Shown: positions 54,090-63,735, counted from the stretch's first letter. The stretch is 64,000 bases of DNA from Burkholderia ambifaria (GCF_001443045.1 NZ_LKPJ01000013.1:1-64000), one strand, 5' to 3'. The notes: a model not told the origin generated them from the letters alone. Numbers and translations: made by a program.

Positions 54090-55025
54090 ATGCCATCCAG
54101 TCCGACCATCCCGCCACTTGCGCGGATCTCGCTGGCCGTCGATCTGACGCCGGAGTCGCTGTCCGCCGCGCGCTACACGCGAACGCTGCTGCGTCCCGGC
54201 ATGCAGGTGCGCATCGTCTGCGCGATCGACAATCCGCGCCTCGTGCTGCCCGACATCCCGCGCGTCGACGCGTTGCTGGCATCGGCGCGCGAGGAGATGA
54301 CGCGCGAAGCGCAGGCGACGCTCGAGCGCACCGCCGAACTGTTCGCCGGCAGCGGCGCGGAGATCGAGCAGGTGATCATCGATACGTCGGTCACGGGCGG
54401 CACGGTCGCCGATGCACTCGCGAAGGACACGTCGGCATGGCATGCCGACGTGCTCGTGGTCGGCGCGAATCCGCACCACGGGCTGCTTCGGCTCGTCGAA
54501 GGCGCGATGTCCGACACGCTGGCCGCGCGCGCACGCTGCGCGCTGCTGATCGTGCCCGCCGACTATGCGCGGCCGTCGGAAGGGCCGCTGCAGCGCCTGA
54601 TGTTCGCAGTCGACGGCAGCGAGCCGTCGCTGCTTGCGGTGCGCGTCGGGCTCGGTTTCGCGGTGCCGACGACGTTGCTGTACGCAGCCTATGTCGTCGA
54701 TCGCGCGGTTCGCCTGACCGATATCGTGCCGGTGCGCGCGCTCGAGGATGCGTATCGCGCGGAGGGGGAGGATGCGCTGGCGCGGATCGGCCCGCTGTTC
54801 CACGCAACGGGGAACCCGACCAAGCGCGGCATCGTCGAAACCCGACCGACCAGCGACGACGTGGCCCATGCGCTGATGCGCGACGCGGTGCACTGGCATG
54901 CGGAACTGCTGGTGGTCGGCACGCACGGCCGGCGCGGCATCGCCGCCTGGTTGATCGGCAGCGTCGCGCGCCGGGTCGCGCATCTCGCGCAGGTGCCGGT
55001 GCTGCTCGTGCGCGGCGACGCATGA
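54090..55025 (+). CDS. Tandem-domain universal stress protein
   Basis: 311 residues from ATG 54090 with AAGGAG upstream. Two UspA domains. The first (ARISLAVDLTPESLSAARYTRTLL, GANPHHGLLRLVEGA) has lost the G-x2-G loop and probably does not bind ATP. The second ends in a complete GTHGRRGIAAWLIGSVARR. Located behind an FNR-type promoter. The mixed intact/degenerate pair resembles UspE-type proteins. Confidence 0.9.
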   Translation: MPSSPTIPPLARISLAVDLTPESLSAARYTRTLLRPGMQVRIVCAIDNPRLVLPDIPRVDALLASAREEMTREAQATLERTAELFAGSGAEIEQVIIDTSVTGGTVADALAKDTSAWHADVLVVGANPHHGLLRLVEGAMSDTLAARARCALLIVPADYARPSEGPLQRLMFAVDGSEPSLLAVRVGLGFAVPTTLLYAAYVVDRAVRLTDIVPVRALEDAYRAEGEDALARIGPLFHATGNPTKRGIVETRPTSDDVAHALMRDAVHWHAELLVVGTHGRRGIAAWLIGSVARRVAHLAQVPVLLVRGDA

Positions 55026-55492
55026 AGATCGCGATGCGATGGATGCGAAGCAAGCTTTCGTTGACCTGCATCAGAAACGTCGTGCGCCGCTCGTGAGACA
55101 GTGACACGACGTTCAACCTGGCGGATGGTCTGTCGTCCGTATGCGACGCTACGATTCGATGCAACGCGTTCGACACGGGCGAACGGACACGTATCCGACG
55201 CCGTTGCGATCGACCGATTTCCAGAGCCGCGTCACGCATCGCGTGGCGCGTGAGCCGCTCAAGAACTCTCCGGCACGAGGGTAGGCAGCCGGCGGCTGCC
55301 TTGGAACGACGGACGGGGTGTCTTTCACCCCGTCCGCTTTCCTGGCCCCGTGCAGACTACTTTCCTCGCAGGTATTTTTCTCGTCGATGTCGCCGTGTGG
55401 AACGGCGCGTGGCGGCACGCGATCGCGCAATGGCGGATCGGTGTGGATGGCGGCATGCACTGCGCTGGCGCATGCCCGGCGCGCAGCGCTCG
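55026..55492. other. Intergenic region with two hairpins
   Basis: 467 bp without a supported gene. It holds two inverted repeats that may end transcription of the stress protein gene: AGGCAGCC...GGCTGCCT (55283-55302) and GGACGGGGTG...CACCCCGTCC (55311-55335). Neither is followed by a clear T run, so termination strength is uncertain. The remainder shows nothing recognisable. Confidence 0.45.
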
Positions 55493-55973
55493 CTACCGAA
55501 TGGGTATCGCAGTCGTCGCAGCCCGCACACGGCCCCGTGCCGCATCGGCTGCGTTCAGGCTGTCACGCGGCACGCAGCACTCGCTGGTCGCGCCGGCAGC
55601 CGGCGCCGCGCCGTACGCATGCGCGCCGACGCACGCCATGCGGCCGTCCTCGTCCGCCCGGCGTGCGATTGCGTAGCCGCGGCCAGCCAGGGCGCGTCTT
55701 GCGGCGCGGCCCCGCAACGACCGGCGTGGCGGCACCGGCCCGCGCGCGGAGGGCAGCCGCGAACCGCTGCAGCGCGAGCACCGATCCCGCGACGCTCTGG
55801 TATTTTTCAAGGCCGATCTGCCCGTCGAGCGTGACGAGCAAACCCGATTCGCGCGCGAGCGCGAGCAACGCGTCGAGATCCTCGGGCGGGCGGATACCGG
55901 TCGGCACGGCGGGCGCGGACAGCGCACGCGCGCGCCGCTGTCCGCTCCGGGCCGAAAAGTTGCGATATGCCAT
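55493..55973 (-). pseudogene. Small hypothetical gene, apparently frameshifted
   Basis: From ATG 55973, with GCAGGAGACC upstream, a protein-like frame runs about 75-80 residues (MAYRNFSARSGQRRAR..., PPEDLDALLALARESGLLVTLDGQIGLEKYQSV, LALQRFAAALRARAG). After about 55735 that frame turns arginine-rich. A second frame becomes protein-like instead (GRGYAIARRADEDGRMACVGAHAYGAA...) and runs to TAG 55493. A frameshift or small deletion near 55700-55740 would explain this. Family not recognised. Confidence 0.5.
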
Positions 55974-56565
55974 GATTGGTCTCCTGCACCGGACCCCGCG
56001 TGCCGGCTCGAAGGCCGGCTGAGCGATGACCGGGTATGAACGTATCGTTCATGACATCAGTATCCGCCCACCGACACCGCGCCGCCAATCGGCGCGCGCC
56101 GAAGTTGCTGTCAGGCATTGCGTGCGGCGTATCGGAATCCGCTGACACGCCGAACCGACGATCAGCCGCGCCGGGGCGGGCCGGCGGGCCGGCGCACGGT
56201 GCCCGGCACCCCGATCCGGTGCATTCGAACAGACGAATTGCGGCCTGCGCGCGTCGCTTGACGCAGGATTTCGGACGGTCTAAGTTCTCCCCTGCACCGA
56301 CGTCGCGCGACGGTCAATCGTCTGCGCGATCGGCGGTGCCGCGCCGCGGGGTGGCGTGGCAATCCTTCCAGTCGTTCGCGGGCCATGGGCGCCGCGAATC
56401 GCGCATGCCGCCGGTCCGGCAACGGATCGGCGCGGCGGCACGCAACGTGTCGTTGATCTCGCGCAAACACGTTTCGGCGCATCGTACGCCGGGCGGCCAT
56501 CCAGTTTCTAATCTTCCGGTAGCGTCATCTTTTCCTTTCGTTCCTCGACCGTCAGGAGCCCGTCG
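55974..56565. other. Intergenic region, 592 bp
   Basis: Divergent gap between the broken gene (minus) and the DUF3562-like gene (plus). Contains the palindrome at 56036-56052 and scattered TTGAC/TTGAT half-sites (56278 and 56452) that do not form a full FNR box. No open frame has a ribosome site. The CAGGAG at about 56552 serves the gene at 56566. Confidence 0.45.
56036..56052. promoter_or_regulatory. Palindrome ATGAACG-TAT-CGTTCAT
   Basis: A 7-bp inverted repeat with 3-bp spacer, 63 bp upstream of the minus-strand gene that starts at 55973. Size and position fit a dimeric regulator operator. The protein that binds it is unknown. Confidence 0.5.
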
Positions 56566-56820
56566 ATGTCACAGGACAATTTGCTTGATTCATTGAAGGC
56601 CGTTGCCGAACAGCGTGCGATCGGCGCCGATCAGCTGCGCGCAATGCTCGACGACGAAGTGCGTGCGCTGTCGTCCGATGCCCGCGTGCACGACTACATC
56701 CACGTGTTCGCGATTCGTCACCTGCGCGAACGGATGCGCAGGCAGGATGAACTCGAGCGCGACATGCCGTCCAGTACATCGAGCAAGGAGCCGGATACGA
56801 GTACCAGTCGCCGTCTGTGA
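56566..56820 (+). CDS. Small DUF3562-like protein
   Basis: 84 residues from ATG 56566 behind CAGGAG. Helical and charged: LLDSLKAVAEQRAIGADQLRAMLDDEVRALSSDARVHDYIHVFAIRHLRERMRR. It fits the pattern of the Burkholderia DUF3562 group, which have a central conserved helix pair (match by eye). No signal or membrane segment. Function unknown. A chemoreceptor gene follows 160 bp downstream. Confidence 0.7.
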   Translation: MSQDNLLDSLKAVAEQRAIGADQLRAMLDDEVRALSSDARVHDYIHVFAIRHLRERMRRQDELERDMPSSTSSKEPDTSTSRRL

Positions 56821-56979
56821 CGGACGCTCGCCGCGGCCGACGCCACGGGCGTTCCCGGCCACATATTTCTTCATACGTTTGATCGAATTGACGCAACGGC
56901 CTCAAGTAAGCCGCGCGGATGCCGTTTACCCGGTGAATTCGTCCACCGGGCGTTCGCGCTCCCTTATTGAGTCGTTGCC

Positions 56980-58779
56980 ATGTTCTCGTCCATCCGGACC
57001 CGCATCCTTGCCGCGTGCGTCGCCATCGTCGTATTCGCGCTCGTCGCCACCACGCTGATCAATTACTTCATCGCGCGCTCGTACAACGACGACGCGATCG
57101 ACCGCAACCTGACATCCGTCGCGAGCGGCCACGTGGTCGGCATCGGCGATTGGGTCGCGACGAAAAGCCGGATGATCGCGTCGCTGCAGGATGCCGCGCT
57201 GTCGCCCGATCCGCTGCCGGTGTTCAAGCAGATGGCCGCGGCCGGCGGCTTCACGAACGTGTACGCGGGCTACGCGGACAAGGCGTTCCGTTTCTCCGAC
57301 CCGACCGGTATCCCGCCCGACTACGATCCGACCGGCCGTCCGTGGTACAAGCAGGCCGCGCAGGCCGGCAAGCCGGTCGTCACGCCGCCGTACGTCGATG
57401 CGGGCACGGGCAACCTGGTCGTCACGTTCGCGGTGCCGATCCTGCGCGACGGCGCGCTGAAGGGCGTCGTCGCGGCCGACGTCGCGATGGACAGCGTGAT
57501 CGCGAACGTGAAGTCGATCCACCCGACGCCCGCGAGCTTCGGCATGTTGATCGACAGCAGCGGCCACGTCGTCGCGCATCCCGACGCGAAGCTCACGCTG
57601 AAGCCGGTTACCGACGTGTCGCCCGAGCTCGGCGGCATGAGCGCCGCGTCGCTGGTCGCGGCTACCGTGCCGGTCGAGGTGCACGTCGGCGGCGACGCGA
57701 AGCTCGCGCGCGCGCAGGCCGTGCCGGGCACCGACTGGTATGCGCTGGTGCTGCTCGACAAGGCGGAAGCGACGGCCGGGATGCGCTCGCTGCTGACCGC
57801 GTCGCTGATCACGCTGGTCGTGATCGTCGGCGTCGCGTCGCTGATCGTCGGTGCGATCACCACGACCGCGTTCCGCCGCCTGTCGCAGGTGCGTCAGGCC
57901 ATGGCGTCGATCGGTTCGGGCACGGGCGACCTGACAAAGCGCCTGCCGGCCGAAGGCCGCGACGAGGTGGCCGATATCGCGCGCTCGTTCAACAGTTTCG
58001 TCGACAAGCTGCACGACGTGATGCGGCAGATCCGCGACGCGAGCGAATCGGTGCGCACGGCCGCGAACGAAATCGCCGCGGGCAACCAGGACCTGTCGTC
58101 GCGCACCGAATCGGCGGCGGCGAGCCTCGAGGAAACGGCCGCATCGATGGAAGAGATCACCGCGACGGTCGGCCAGTCGGCGGCCGCGGCCGGCCAGGCC
58201 GACGAACGCGCGGCCGCGGCATCGCGGATCGCGTCGCACGGCGGCGTGGTCGTGTCGGACGTCGTGGCGACGATGGGAAAGATCGAGGAAGCGTCGGGCC
58301 GGATCGGCGACATCATCGGCGTGATCGACGGGATCGCGTTCCAGACCAACATCCTCGCGCTGAACGCGGCCGTGGAAGCGGCGCGTGCCGGCGAGCAGGG
58401 TCGTGGTTTCGCGGTCGTCGCGCAGGAAGTGCGCAGCCTCGCGCAACGCAGCGCGCAGGCCGCGCGCGAGGTGAAGGTGCTGGTCGAGTCGACGGTGGCG
58501 AGCGTGTCGGCCGGGTCGGAGCAGGTGCGCCAGGCCGGCGACACGATGCGCGAGATCGTGTCGAACGTCACCAACGTGACGACGATCATCTCCGAGATCA
58601 CGCACGCCGCAAACGAGCAGACGCGCGGCATCCAGGAAGTGAACCGCGCGGTCACGCAACTCGACGAAATGGTGCAGCAGAACGCGGCGCTCGTCGAACA
58701 GTCGACCGCTGCCGCAACCGCGCTGCAGACGCAGGCGAACGCGCTCGCGACGACGGTCGGGCAGTTCAGGGTCGCCTGA
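56980..58779 (+). CDS. Methyl-accepting chemotaxis protein (dCache_1-HAMP-MCP signal)
   Basis: 599 residues. Membrane helix 1 ([20 protein letters not shown]), a periplasmic double-Cache domain with the ligand pattern [20 protein letters not shown] (Tyr/Asp motif of amino acid or amine receptors), helix 2 ([22 protein letters not shown]), HAMP and a signalling domain with the hairpin [32 protein letters not shown]. It feeds CheA/CheW. No C-terminal CheR/CheB pentapeptide is present. Probably amino-acid-type chemotaxis (inference). Confidence 0.93.
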   Translation: MFSSIRTRILAACVAIVVFALVATTLINYFIARSYNDDAIDRNLTSVASGHVVGIGDWVATKSRMIASLQDAALSPDPLPVFKQMAAAGGFTNVYAGYADKAFRFSDPTGIPPDYDPTGRPWYKQAAQAGKPVVTPPYVDAGTGNLVVTFAVPILRDGALKGVVAADVAMDSVIANVKSIHPTPASFGMLIDSSGHVVAHPDAKLTLKPVTDVSPELGGMSAASLVAATVPVEVHVGGDAKLARAQAVPGTDWYALVLLDKAEATAGMRSLLTASLITLVVIVGVASLIVGAITTTAFRRLSQVRQAMASIGSGTGDLTKRLPAEGRDEVADIARSFNSFVDKLHDVMRQIRDASESVRTAANEIAAGNQDLSSRTESAAASLEETAASMEEITATVGQSAAAAGQADERAAAASRIASHGGVVVSDVVATMGKIEEASGRIGDIIGVIDGIAFQTNILALNAAVEAARAGEQGRGFAVVAQEVRSLAQRSAQAAREVKVLVESTVASVSAGSEQVRQAGDTMREIVSNVTNVTTIISEITHAANEQTRGIQEVNRAVTQLDEMVQQNAALVEQSTAAATALQTQANALATTVGQFRVA

Positions 58780-58832
58780 CCCGCGCCGGGTGACGCAACT
58801 CGAGCCGCCGCGCGCCACGCGCGCGGCGACGC

Positions 58833-59708
58833 TCAGGCGTGGCCGCCGTCGCGCATCAGCGCGAGCCGGTTGTAGAGCGTCTTCAGGCTGATGCCGAGCG
58901 CTTTCGCTGCTTGCGGCTTGTTGCCGTCGAAGTGATCCAGCGTCGCCGCGATGAAGCGCTGCTGCGCGTGGTGCAGCGTCGCGCCGAGCGGCAGCGCCAT
59001 CGCGTCGTCCGACGTTTGGTCGGGCAGCGGCGTCGGCTTCGGCAGCGCGACGTCGATGCCGTCGTCCGCCAGAATGTACGCGCGCTCGATCGTGTTGTGC
59101 AGTTCGCGCACGTTGCCGGGCCACGAATACGCGCGCAGCGCGGCGATCGCATCCTCGCGCAGCCGGCCGTCGCGCACGGCTTCGGCCGGGTTGTGGCGGG
59201 TCGCCGACAGGATGCGCACGTCGAGCGGAATCGACTCGGTGCCGCCGACGCGCACGATCGCGTTCGATTCGAGCGCACGCAGCAGCTTGACCTGCAGCGC
59301 CGCGGGCATTTCCGCGATCTCGTCGAGCAGCAGCGTGCCGCCGCACGCGGCTTCGAAGAATCCCTCCCGTTGCGCGACGGCGCCGGTGAAGCTGCCTTTC
59401 TCGTGGCCGAACAATTGCGCTTCGGCGATGTCCGCCGGAATCGCGCCGCAGTTCACGGGTACGAACGGCCCGTCGCGGCGCGCGCTGAGGTCGTGCAGCC
59501 GTCGCGCGACGATATCCTTGCCGACCCCGCTTTCGCCGGCAATCATCACGCTGGCGCGGGTCGGAGCAATTTTCTCGATACGGCCGAGCAGCGTGCGCAT
59601 CGCCGCGGAGCGGCCGGACAGCCGGCGCGCGTCGGCGCGTTGCTTCGGACGGTTTGCGGATTCAGCCATAGGTGTCAGCGGGCCGTTTTGAAAATCGGCA
59701 TCGCGCAT
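58833..59708 (-). CDS. Sigma-54-dependent activator with internal deletion in the AAA+ domain
   Basis: About 291 residues from ATG 59708 (ATG 59669 is an alternative). No N-terminal sensor domain. Walker A AGESGVGKD, the sigma-54 contact loop GSFTGA (GAFTGA in most), Walker B GTLLLDEIAEMP and DVRILSATRHN are present. GRLRED then joins directly AIAALRAYSWPGNVREL. The usual about 50 residues between, with the LYYRL and PPLRER segments and the arginine fingers, are missing in frame. The Fis-type HTH (NKPQAAKALGISLKTLYNRL) is intact. Probably cannot assemble an active hexamer. Confidence 0.85.
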   Translation of the reverse strand: MRDADFQNGPLTPMAESANRPKQRADARRLSGRSAAMRTLLGRIEKIAPTRASVMIAGESGVGKDIVARRLHDLSARRDGPFVPVNCGAIPADIAEAQLFGHEKGSFTGAVAQREGFFEAACGGTLLLDEIAEMPAALQVKLLRALESNAIVRVGGTESIPLDVRILSATRHNPAEAVRDGRLREDAIAALRAYSWPGNVRELHNTIERAYILADDGIDVALPKPTPLPDQTSDDAMALPLGATLHHAQQRFIAATLDHFDGNKPQAAKALGISLKTLYNRLALMRDGGHA

Positions 59709-60107
59709 TCCCTTCGTTGCAATATTTATTATCGACAGCGGAACGGTGCGGAAGGTGCCGCGGTATAGAAATTTCCAATGTTCGATGCGATGCCGGAAGA
59801 AATACGCGATCGCCACATCGCGATGCCGGTATGCGGCAACCGGGGACAGGCCACCGATGCCTTTTTACACCCGCCGAATGAAAAATCGAAACGCACCTGC
59901 AAGCGCGCGCCGCGCAAACACGGCACGCGGCGGACCGACGCGACAGCGACGCCGTCAACGCGGGTTGCGCGGCCAGGTCTTCGAACGCGATCCCGCGGGT
60001 ACGCGAGTTGCGGGGGCCTGAAGGCTCGCGCGGCACGCTTGACGGCATGCCGACCGCTGAGGCGGCATACCGTCGCGCGACGGTTGCCGGCGCGATGCAG
60101 GGACACG
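59709..60107. other. Divergent intergenic region, 399 bp
   Basis: Between the sigma-54 activator (minus) and the hybrid kinase (plus). It is AT-richer near 59715-59740 (CAATATTTATTATCG), probably the activator promoter. The plus-strand frame that runs into the kinase from 59778 lacks a ribosome site and is rich in Arg, so it is not taken as coding. No TGGCAC-N5-TTGC promoter was seen. Confidence 0.45.
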
Positions 60108-62093
60108 ATGAGGACCTTTACCCGTGAGCTGTTTCGGCAGGGCGCATGGGTCGTGCTGGCCGTCGGGCTGGCGTCCGCGCTGCAGGCGTGGGCGATTCAC
60201 GTCGTCGGCGTGCATGAACCGTTTGCGCCGCTGCCTTTCTACGTCGGTGTCGCGGCTGCGGCGTGGATCACGTCGTTCGGCGGCGGCCTGGCCGCGACCG
60301 CCGTGAGCGTGGCCGTGATCGGCGCGCTGTGGTGGCGCGATGCGCCGCTGCCCGCGTGGCTGACGCAGGCCGGCGCCTTCATTGCGATCAGCTTCGTCGA
60401 ATGCGTGCTCGTGACGGCCGTCAAGCCGCTGCTTGCAAACGATCGGCTGCGCGGGGTCGAGGATGCTGAAGAGGGCGACGCGCGCACGTCGCGCCGCGAA
60501 CCGGCACCCTCGGCGCGCTCGCTCGACGACATCCTGCTGCGCCGCGTGGTCGACGCATCGCCCGACGCGATCGTCGGCCTCGATGTCGCGCGGCGGATCA
60601 CGAGCTGGAACCCGGCCGCGCGGCGCCTCTTCGGCATCGACGCGGCGACGGCGATCGGACACGACGTCACGACGCTGATCGCGCCGCGCTGGCTGCGGTT
60701 GCATCCGCTTCCCGCATCGTTCGCGAATGCGCGCGTGCCCGCCGGGCCGCTCGACATCCTGTGCCTGCGCCGCGGCGGCTGCTGCTTTCGCGCGACCTTC
60801 GCGGCGTCGCCTATCGTCGACGCGCAGGGCAACTGCACCGGCCTGTCGATGACGCTGCGCGAAGCGCACGAACGCCGCCGCGACGAGCGGCGCGACCTGC
60901 GTTCGTTGCGCGGCGCGCGCGACGCGCGCGTGCAGGCCGACGAGTCGAACCGGCTGAAGGACGAACTGCTGGCCACTGTGTCGCATGAACTGCGCACACC
61001 GCTGAATGTGATCTACGGCTGGGTCGAGGTGCTGCGCAGCGACAACGGTCAAGGCTTCGCGCACCAGGCGATCGACGCGATCGATCGCAGCGCGCGATCG
61101 CTGTCGCGCATGGTCGGCGACCTGCTCGACGCATCGTCGCTCGCGACGGGGCGGATGCGGCTCGAACGCGCGCCGGTCGACCTCGTGCGCATCGTGCACC
61201 AGGCAGTGCGCGAACTCGGCGCGACCGCGGAGGCGAACGGGCTCGAACTGTCGACCGCGTGCGCGATGTCCAACTGCGTGATCTCCGCGGACAGCGAGCG
61301 CATGCGCCAGGTGCTGTCGAACCTGCTGTCGAATGCGATCAAGTTCACGCCGCCCGGCGGCCGCATCAAGGTGTCGCTGACCCGGGCCGGCGCGCGCGTA
61401 CGGCTGTCGGTCGCCGATACGGGGCAGGGCATTTCCGCGGAACGCCTGCCGCATCTGTTCGATACGTTCAACCGGCCGGAAGGCGCGTCCGCGTCGCCGA
61501 AACGCGGGCTGGGGCTCGGCCTGTCGATCGTGCGCAACATCGCGCGGCTGCATGGCGGCGAGGTCGCGGCGACGAGCGCAGGCGCGGGACGCGGCACGAC
61601 CGTGACCGTGGTCCTGCCGGTGGAGTGGGACGCCGACGATCCGACCGGCCATCCGGTGCGGCCGAGCGGTGCGTCCACGGCGGTCGCGCTGGACGGCCAG
61701 CGCGTGCTGGTGGTCGACGACGACGCGACGTCGCGCGCAAGCCTTGCGGCAGCGCTCGAAACCCTCGGCGCGCAGGTATCGACCGCGCAATCGGGGCACG
61801 ATGCGCTCGACTTGGTCGCACGGCAGCACCCGAGCGTCGTGCTGTCCGATCTCGCGATGCCCGACGGCGACGGCTTCTGGCTGATCGACCACATCCGCCA
61901 TCTGCCCGACGGCGTCGGGCACCTGCCCGTCGTTGCGGTAACCGCGCATGCGGGCACGGCGGACCGGAACCGCGTGATGGCCGCCGGCTTCGACGCGTAT
62001 CTGTGCAAGCCGGTCGACATGCCGACACTCGCCGGCGTGATCGCCGACGTGTCGCCCGCCGATGGGGCGGCGCCAACCGGACGGCACCGCTGA
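60108..62093 (+). CDS. Hybrid sensor histidine kinase
   Basis: 661 residues from ATG 60108. Three to four N-terminal membrane helices (GAWVVLAVGLASALQAWAIHV, FYVGVAAAAWITSF, AFIAISFVECVLVTAV), a PAS domain (VVDASPDAIVGLDVARRITSWNP), HisKA with the phospho-His in TVSHELRTPLNVIYGWVEVL, HATPase (NLLSNAIKFTPPGG, DTGQGI, GLGLGLSIVRN) and a C-terminal receiver (VVDDDATSR, phospho-Asp in LSDLAMPDGDG, CKPVD). No phosphotransfer domain. The receiver-only protein at 38156 is a possible partner elsewhere in the cluster. Confidence 0.92.
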   Translation: MRTFTRELFRQGAWVVLAVGLASALQAWAIHVVGVHEPFAPLPFYVGVAAAAWITSFGGGLAATAVSVAVIGALWWRDAPLPAWLTQAGAFIAISFVECVLVTAVKPLLANDRLRGVEDAEEGDARTSRREPAPSARSLDDILLRRVVDASPDAIVGLDVARRITSWNPAARRLFGIDAATAIGHDVTTLIAPRWLRLHPLPASFANARVPAGPLDILCLRRGGCCFRATFAASPIVDAQGNCTGLSMTLREAHERRRDERRDLRSLRGARDARVQADESNRLKDELLATVSHELRTPLNVIYGWVEVLRSDNGQGFAHQAIDAIDRSARSLSRMVGDLLDASSLATGRMRLERAPVDLVRIVHQAVRELGATAEANGLELSTACAMSNCVISADSERMRQVLSNLLSNAIKFTPPGGRIKVSLTRAGARVRLSVADTGQGISAERLPHLFDTFNRPEGASASPKRGLGLGLSIVRNIARLHGGEVAATSAGAGRGTTVTVVLPVEWDADDPTGHPVRPSGASTAVALDGQRVLVVDDDATSRASLAAALETLGAQVSTAQSGHDALDLVARQHPSVVLSDLAMPDGDGFWLIDHIRHLPDGVGHLPVVAVTAHAGTADRNRVMAAGFDAYLCKPVDMPTLAGVIADVSPADGAAPTGRHR

Positions 62094-62127
62094 CACGCGG
62101 GCATCCGCGCACCCGCGAGGAGGCACG

Positions 62128-62493
62128 ATGCAGGGATCGGACAGGACGCAGCGCGACGACACCAGAGGGAAGCCAACGCACCTCGGGCGCATGCCGTCCG
62201 TCGCGCCGATCATGAGCATACGGGTGCCGTCGTGTGCATGGCTCGCGACGCCGCGCTACGCATCGGCTGACGAGCGCGTGCCGGCGAAGCTCGCGAGCAG
62301 GGTGTCGGCCGGAGGCGGCCAACTGCGTGATGCGACGATCGCGTCCCGGATCCGGGCGGCGCTCGTCGCCGAGCGCGGGCTGGCCTCCGACAACATCGAC
62401 GCGCAGGTTCACGACCGCGCATCGCCTCGCAAGACGGATGGGCTGCGGCGTTCGATCGGGCCGATCCGTCGACGGATACGGAGATCCGGATGA
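62128..62493 (+). CDS. Small protein with BON-like segment
   Basis: 121 residues, ATG 62128 behind GAGGAGGCACG. Its TGA overlaps the ATG of the DUF4142 gene by 4 bp, which supports real translation. The stretch LRDATIASRIRAALVAERGLASDNIDAQVHDR recalls the start of a BON domain, but the following strands are not recognisable and the C-terminus is arginine-rich. The end may be altered by a frameshift or deletion. Function unknown. Confidence 0.5.
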   Translation: MQGSDRTQRDDTRGKPTHLGRMPSVAPIMSIRVPSCAWLATPRYASADERVPAKLASRVSAGGGQLRDATIASRIRAALVAERGLASDNIDAQVHDRASPRKTDGLRRSIGPIRRRIRRSG

Positions 62494-63134
62494 CGGAGAA
62501 CGTCAGGAACTCGCGCCGATTCGTCGTGCTTGCCGGCACCGCGCGCATGCTGGTACCGGCCATGCTCGCGACGCTCGGCGCGACGACGTTCGCACCGGCG
62601 CATGCGCAGGCACCGCCTGCATCGTCCGTTCACGTGGCGCCAGGTGTGATCCGTCCGGGCGAGACTGCCGACGAAGCGGACATGACGCGGCGGCCGAGCG
62701 GCATCGACGCCGAATTCGTCGACAAGGCCGGCATCGTCGGCAAGACGGAATGGCAGGCGAGCCAGCTCGCGCTCGATCGGTCGTCGAATCCGGACGTGAA
62801 GGCGTTCGCGCGCCGGATGCTCGACGACCACGGCCGCATGACCACGGAATTGCGTCGGCTCGGCGCGCAAAAGGGCTTGCCCGTGCAGGCGCGCATGCTC
62901 GTCGATCCGGCGGTGACGACGCTGCGCACCCAGACTGGCCGTGCGTTCGACAAGGGTTATATCGCGCTGGCAGGACCGAACGCGCACGAGGCAACGATCA
63001 GGCTCTACGAAGCCGAGGCGCGCAACGGGCGAGACCCGCAGCTTCGCGCGTATGCCGCCAACATGCTGCCGATGCTGAAGGCGCACCTGAGCGCCGCGCG
63101 CGAGCTCGAGCATTCGGTCGCGGCCGCGCGCTGA
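62490..63134 (+). CDS. DUF4142-family periplasmic protein
   Basis: 214 residues with an N-terminal signal (VVLAGTARMLVPAMLATLGATTFAPAHA). The DUF4142 ferritin-like four-helix domain has the pattern FVDKAGIVGKTEWQASQLALDRSSNPDVKAFARRMLDDHGRMTTELRRLG and LYEAEARNGRDPQLRAYAANMLPMLKAHL. The family is linked to envelope stress; function unproven. It is coupled to the gene at 62128 by a 4-bp overlap. Confidence 0.86.
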   Translation: MTENVRNSRRFVVLAGTARMLVPAMLATLGATTFAPAHAQAPPASSVHVAPGVIRPGETADEADMTRRPSGIDAEFVDKAGIVGKTEWQASQLALDRSSNPDVKAFARRMLDDHGRMTTELRRLGAQKGLPVQARMLVDPAVTTLRTQTGRAFDKGYIALAGPNAHEATIRLYEAEARNGRDPQLRAYAANMLPMLKAHLSAARELEHSVAAAR

Positions 63135-63168
63135 TCCGCATCACCCGTGCGGCAGACCCGCGCGTCGG

Positions 63169-63669
63169 TCAATGCCGCCGCGTGTCGTTCTCCGGGCCGC
63201 CCGGCGACGCCTCGTAAGGCGGCGAGTCGAGCGCCGTTTCGCCTTCCTCGATCAGCCAGTACGGCGACGCACCGTAATACGCGTGCAGCGCCTCGGCCCA
63301 CGTCGGATCGGCCATCGCGGGCCAGCGGCCCTTGTCGAAGCCCGGCGCTTCGCGTACGCGCTCGGTCGGCACGGGCAGCACGAAGCAGCGGCGCTCGACA
63401 TCGAGCGTCAGCACGTTCCACGGCACCGCGAGCAGCTTGTCGCCGATCCCGAGGAAACCGCCCGACGACACGACTGCGTACGCGATCCGGCCCGAGCGGA
63501 CGTCGAGCATGATGTTCGTGACCTTGCCGATGTCGTCGCCGTCCATCGTCAGCACGTGATCGTCCTGCAGCGTGCCGGCGGCCATCACGTCCGGCCCCGG
63601 TCCGCCGGCCGAATGGCCGCTGTCGCCGACAATCCGCGCATGCGTGCGCGACGGTCTGTCCGTTGTCAT
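63169..63669 (-). CDS. PRC-barrel domain protein
   Basis: 166 residues. The PRC-barrel core is DVMAAGTLQDDHVLTMDGDDIGKVTNIMLDVRSGRIAYAVVSSGGFLGIGDKLLAVPWNVLTLD. The C-terminal part (WPAMADPTWAEALHAYYGASPYW) is typical of stand-alone Burkholderia PRC-barrel stress proteins. GGAGAAAACGCG precedes ATG 63669. It lies 66 bp after the CBS gene on the same strand, probably one operon. Confidence 0.87.
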   Translation of the reverse strand: MTTDRPSRTHARIVGDSGHSAGGPGPDVMAAGTLQDDHVLTMDGDDIGKVTNIMLDVRSGRIAYAVVSSGGFLGIGDKLLAVPWNVLTLDVERRCFVLPVPTERVREAPGFDKGRWPAMADPTWAEALHAYYGASPYWLIEEGETALDSPPYEASPGGPENDTRRH

Positions 63670-63735
63670 CGCGTTTTCTCCTGGTCGAGGCGGCGCGGCG
63701 CACGCGAATCGCGAGCCGCACGAGCGAGGGGCCGG

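Noticed and set aside
56452..56465. TTGAT-CTCG-CGCAA as a fourth FNR box before the DUF3562-like gene
   Set aside because: Only one half-site matches and no -10-like hexamer stands 21 bp downstream.
59778..60107. N-terminal extension of the hybrid kinase upstream of ATG 60108
   Set aside because: The extra 110 residues are Arg/Thr-rich without any domain or ribosome site, and the membrane helices begin right after ATG 60108.
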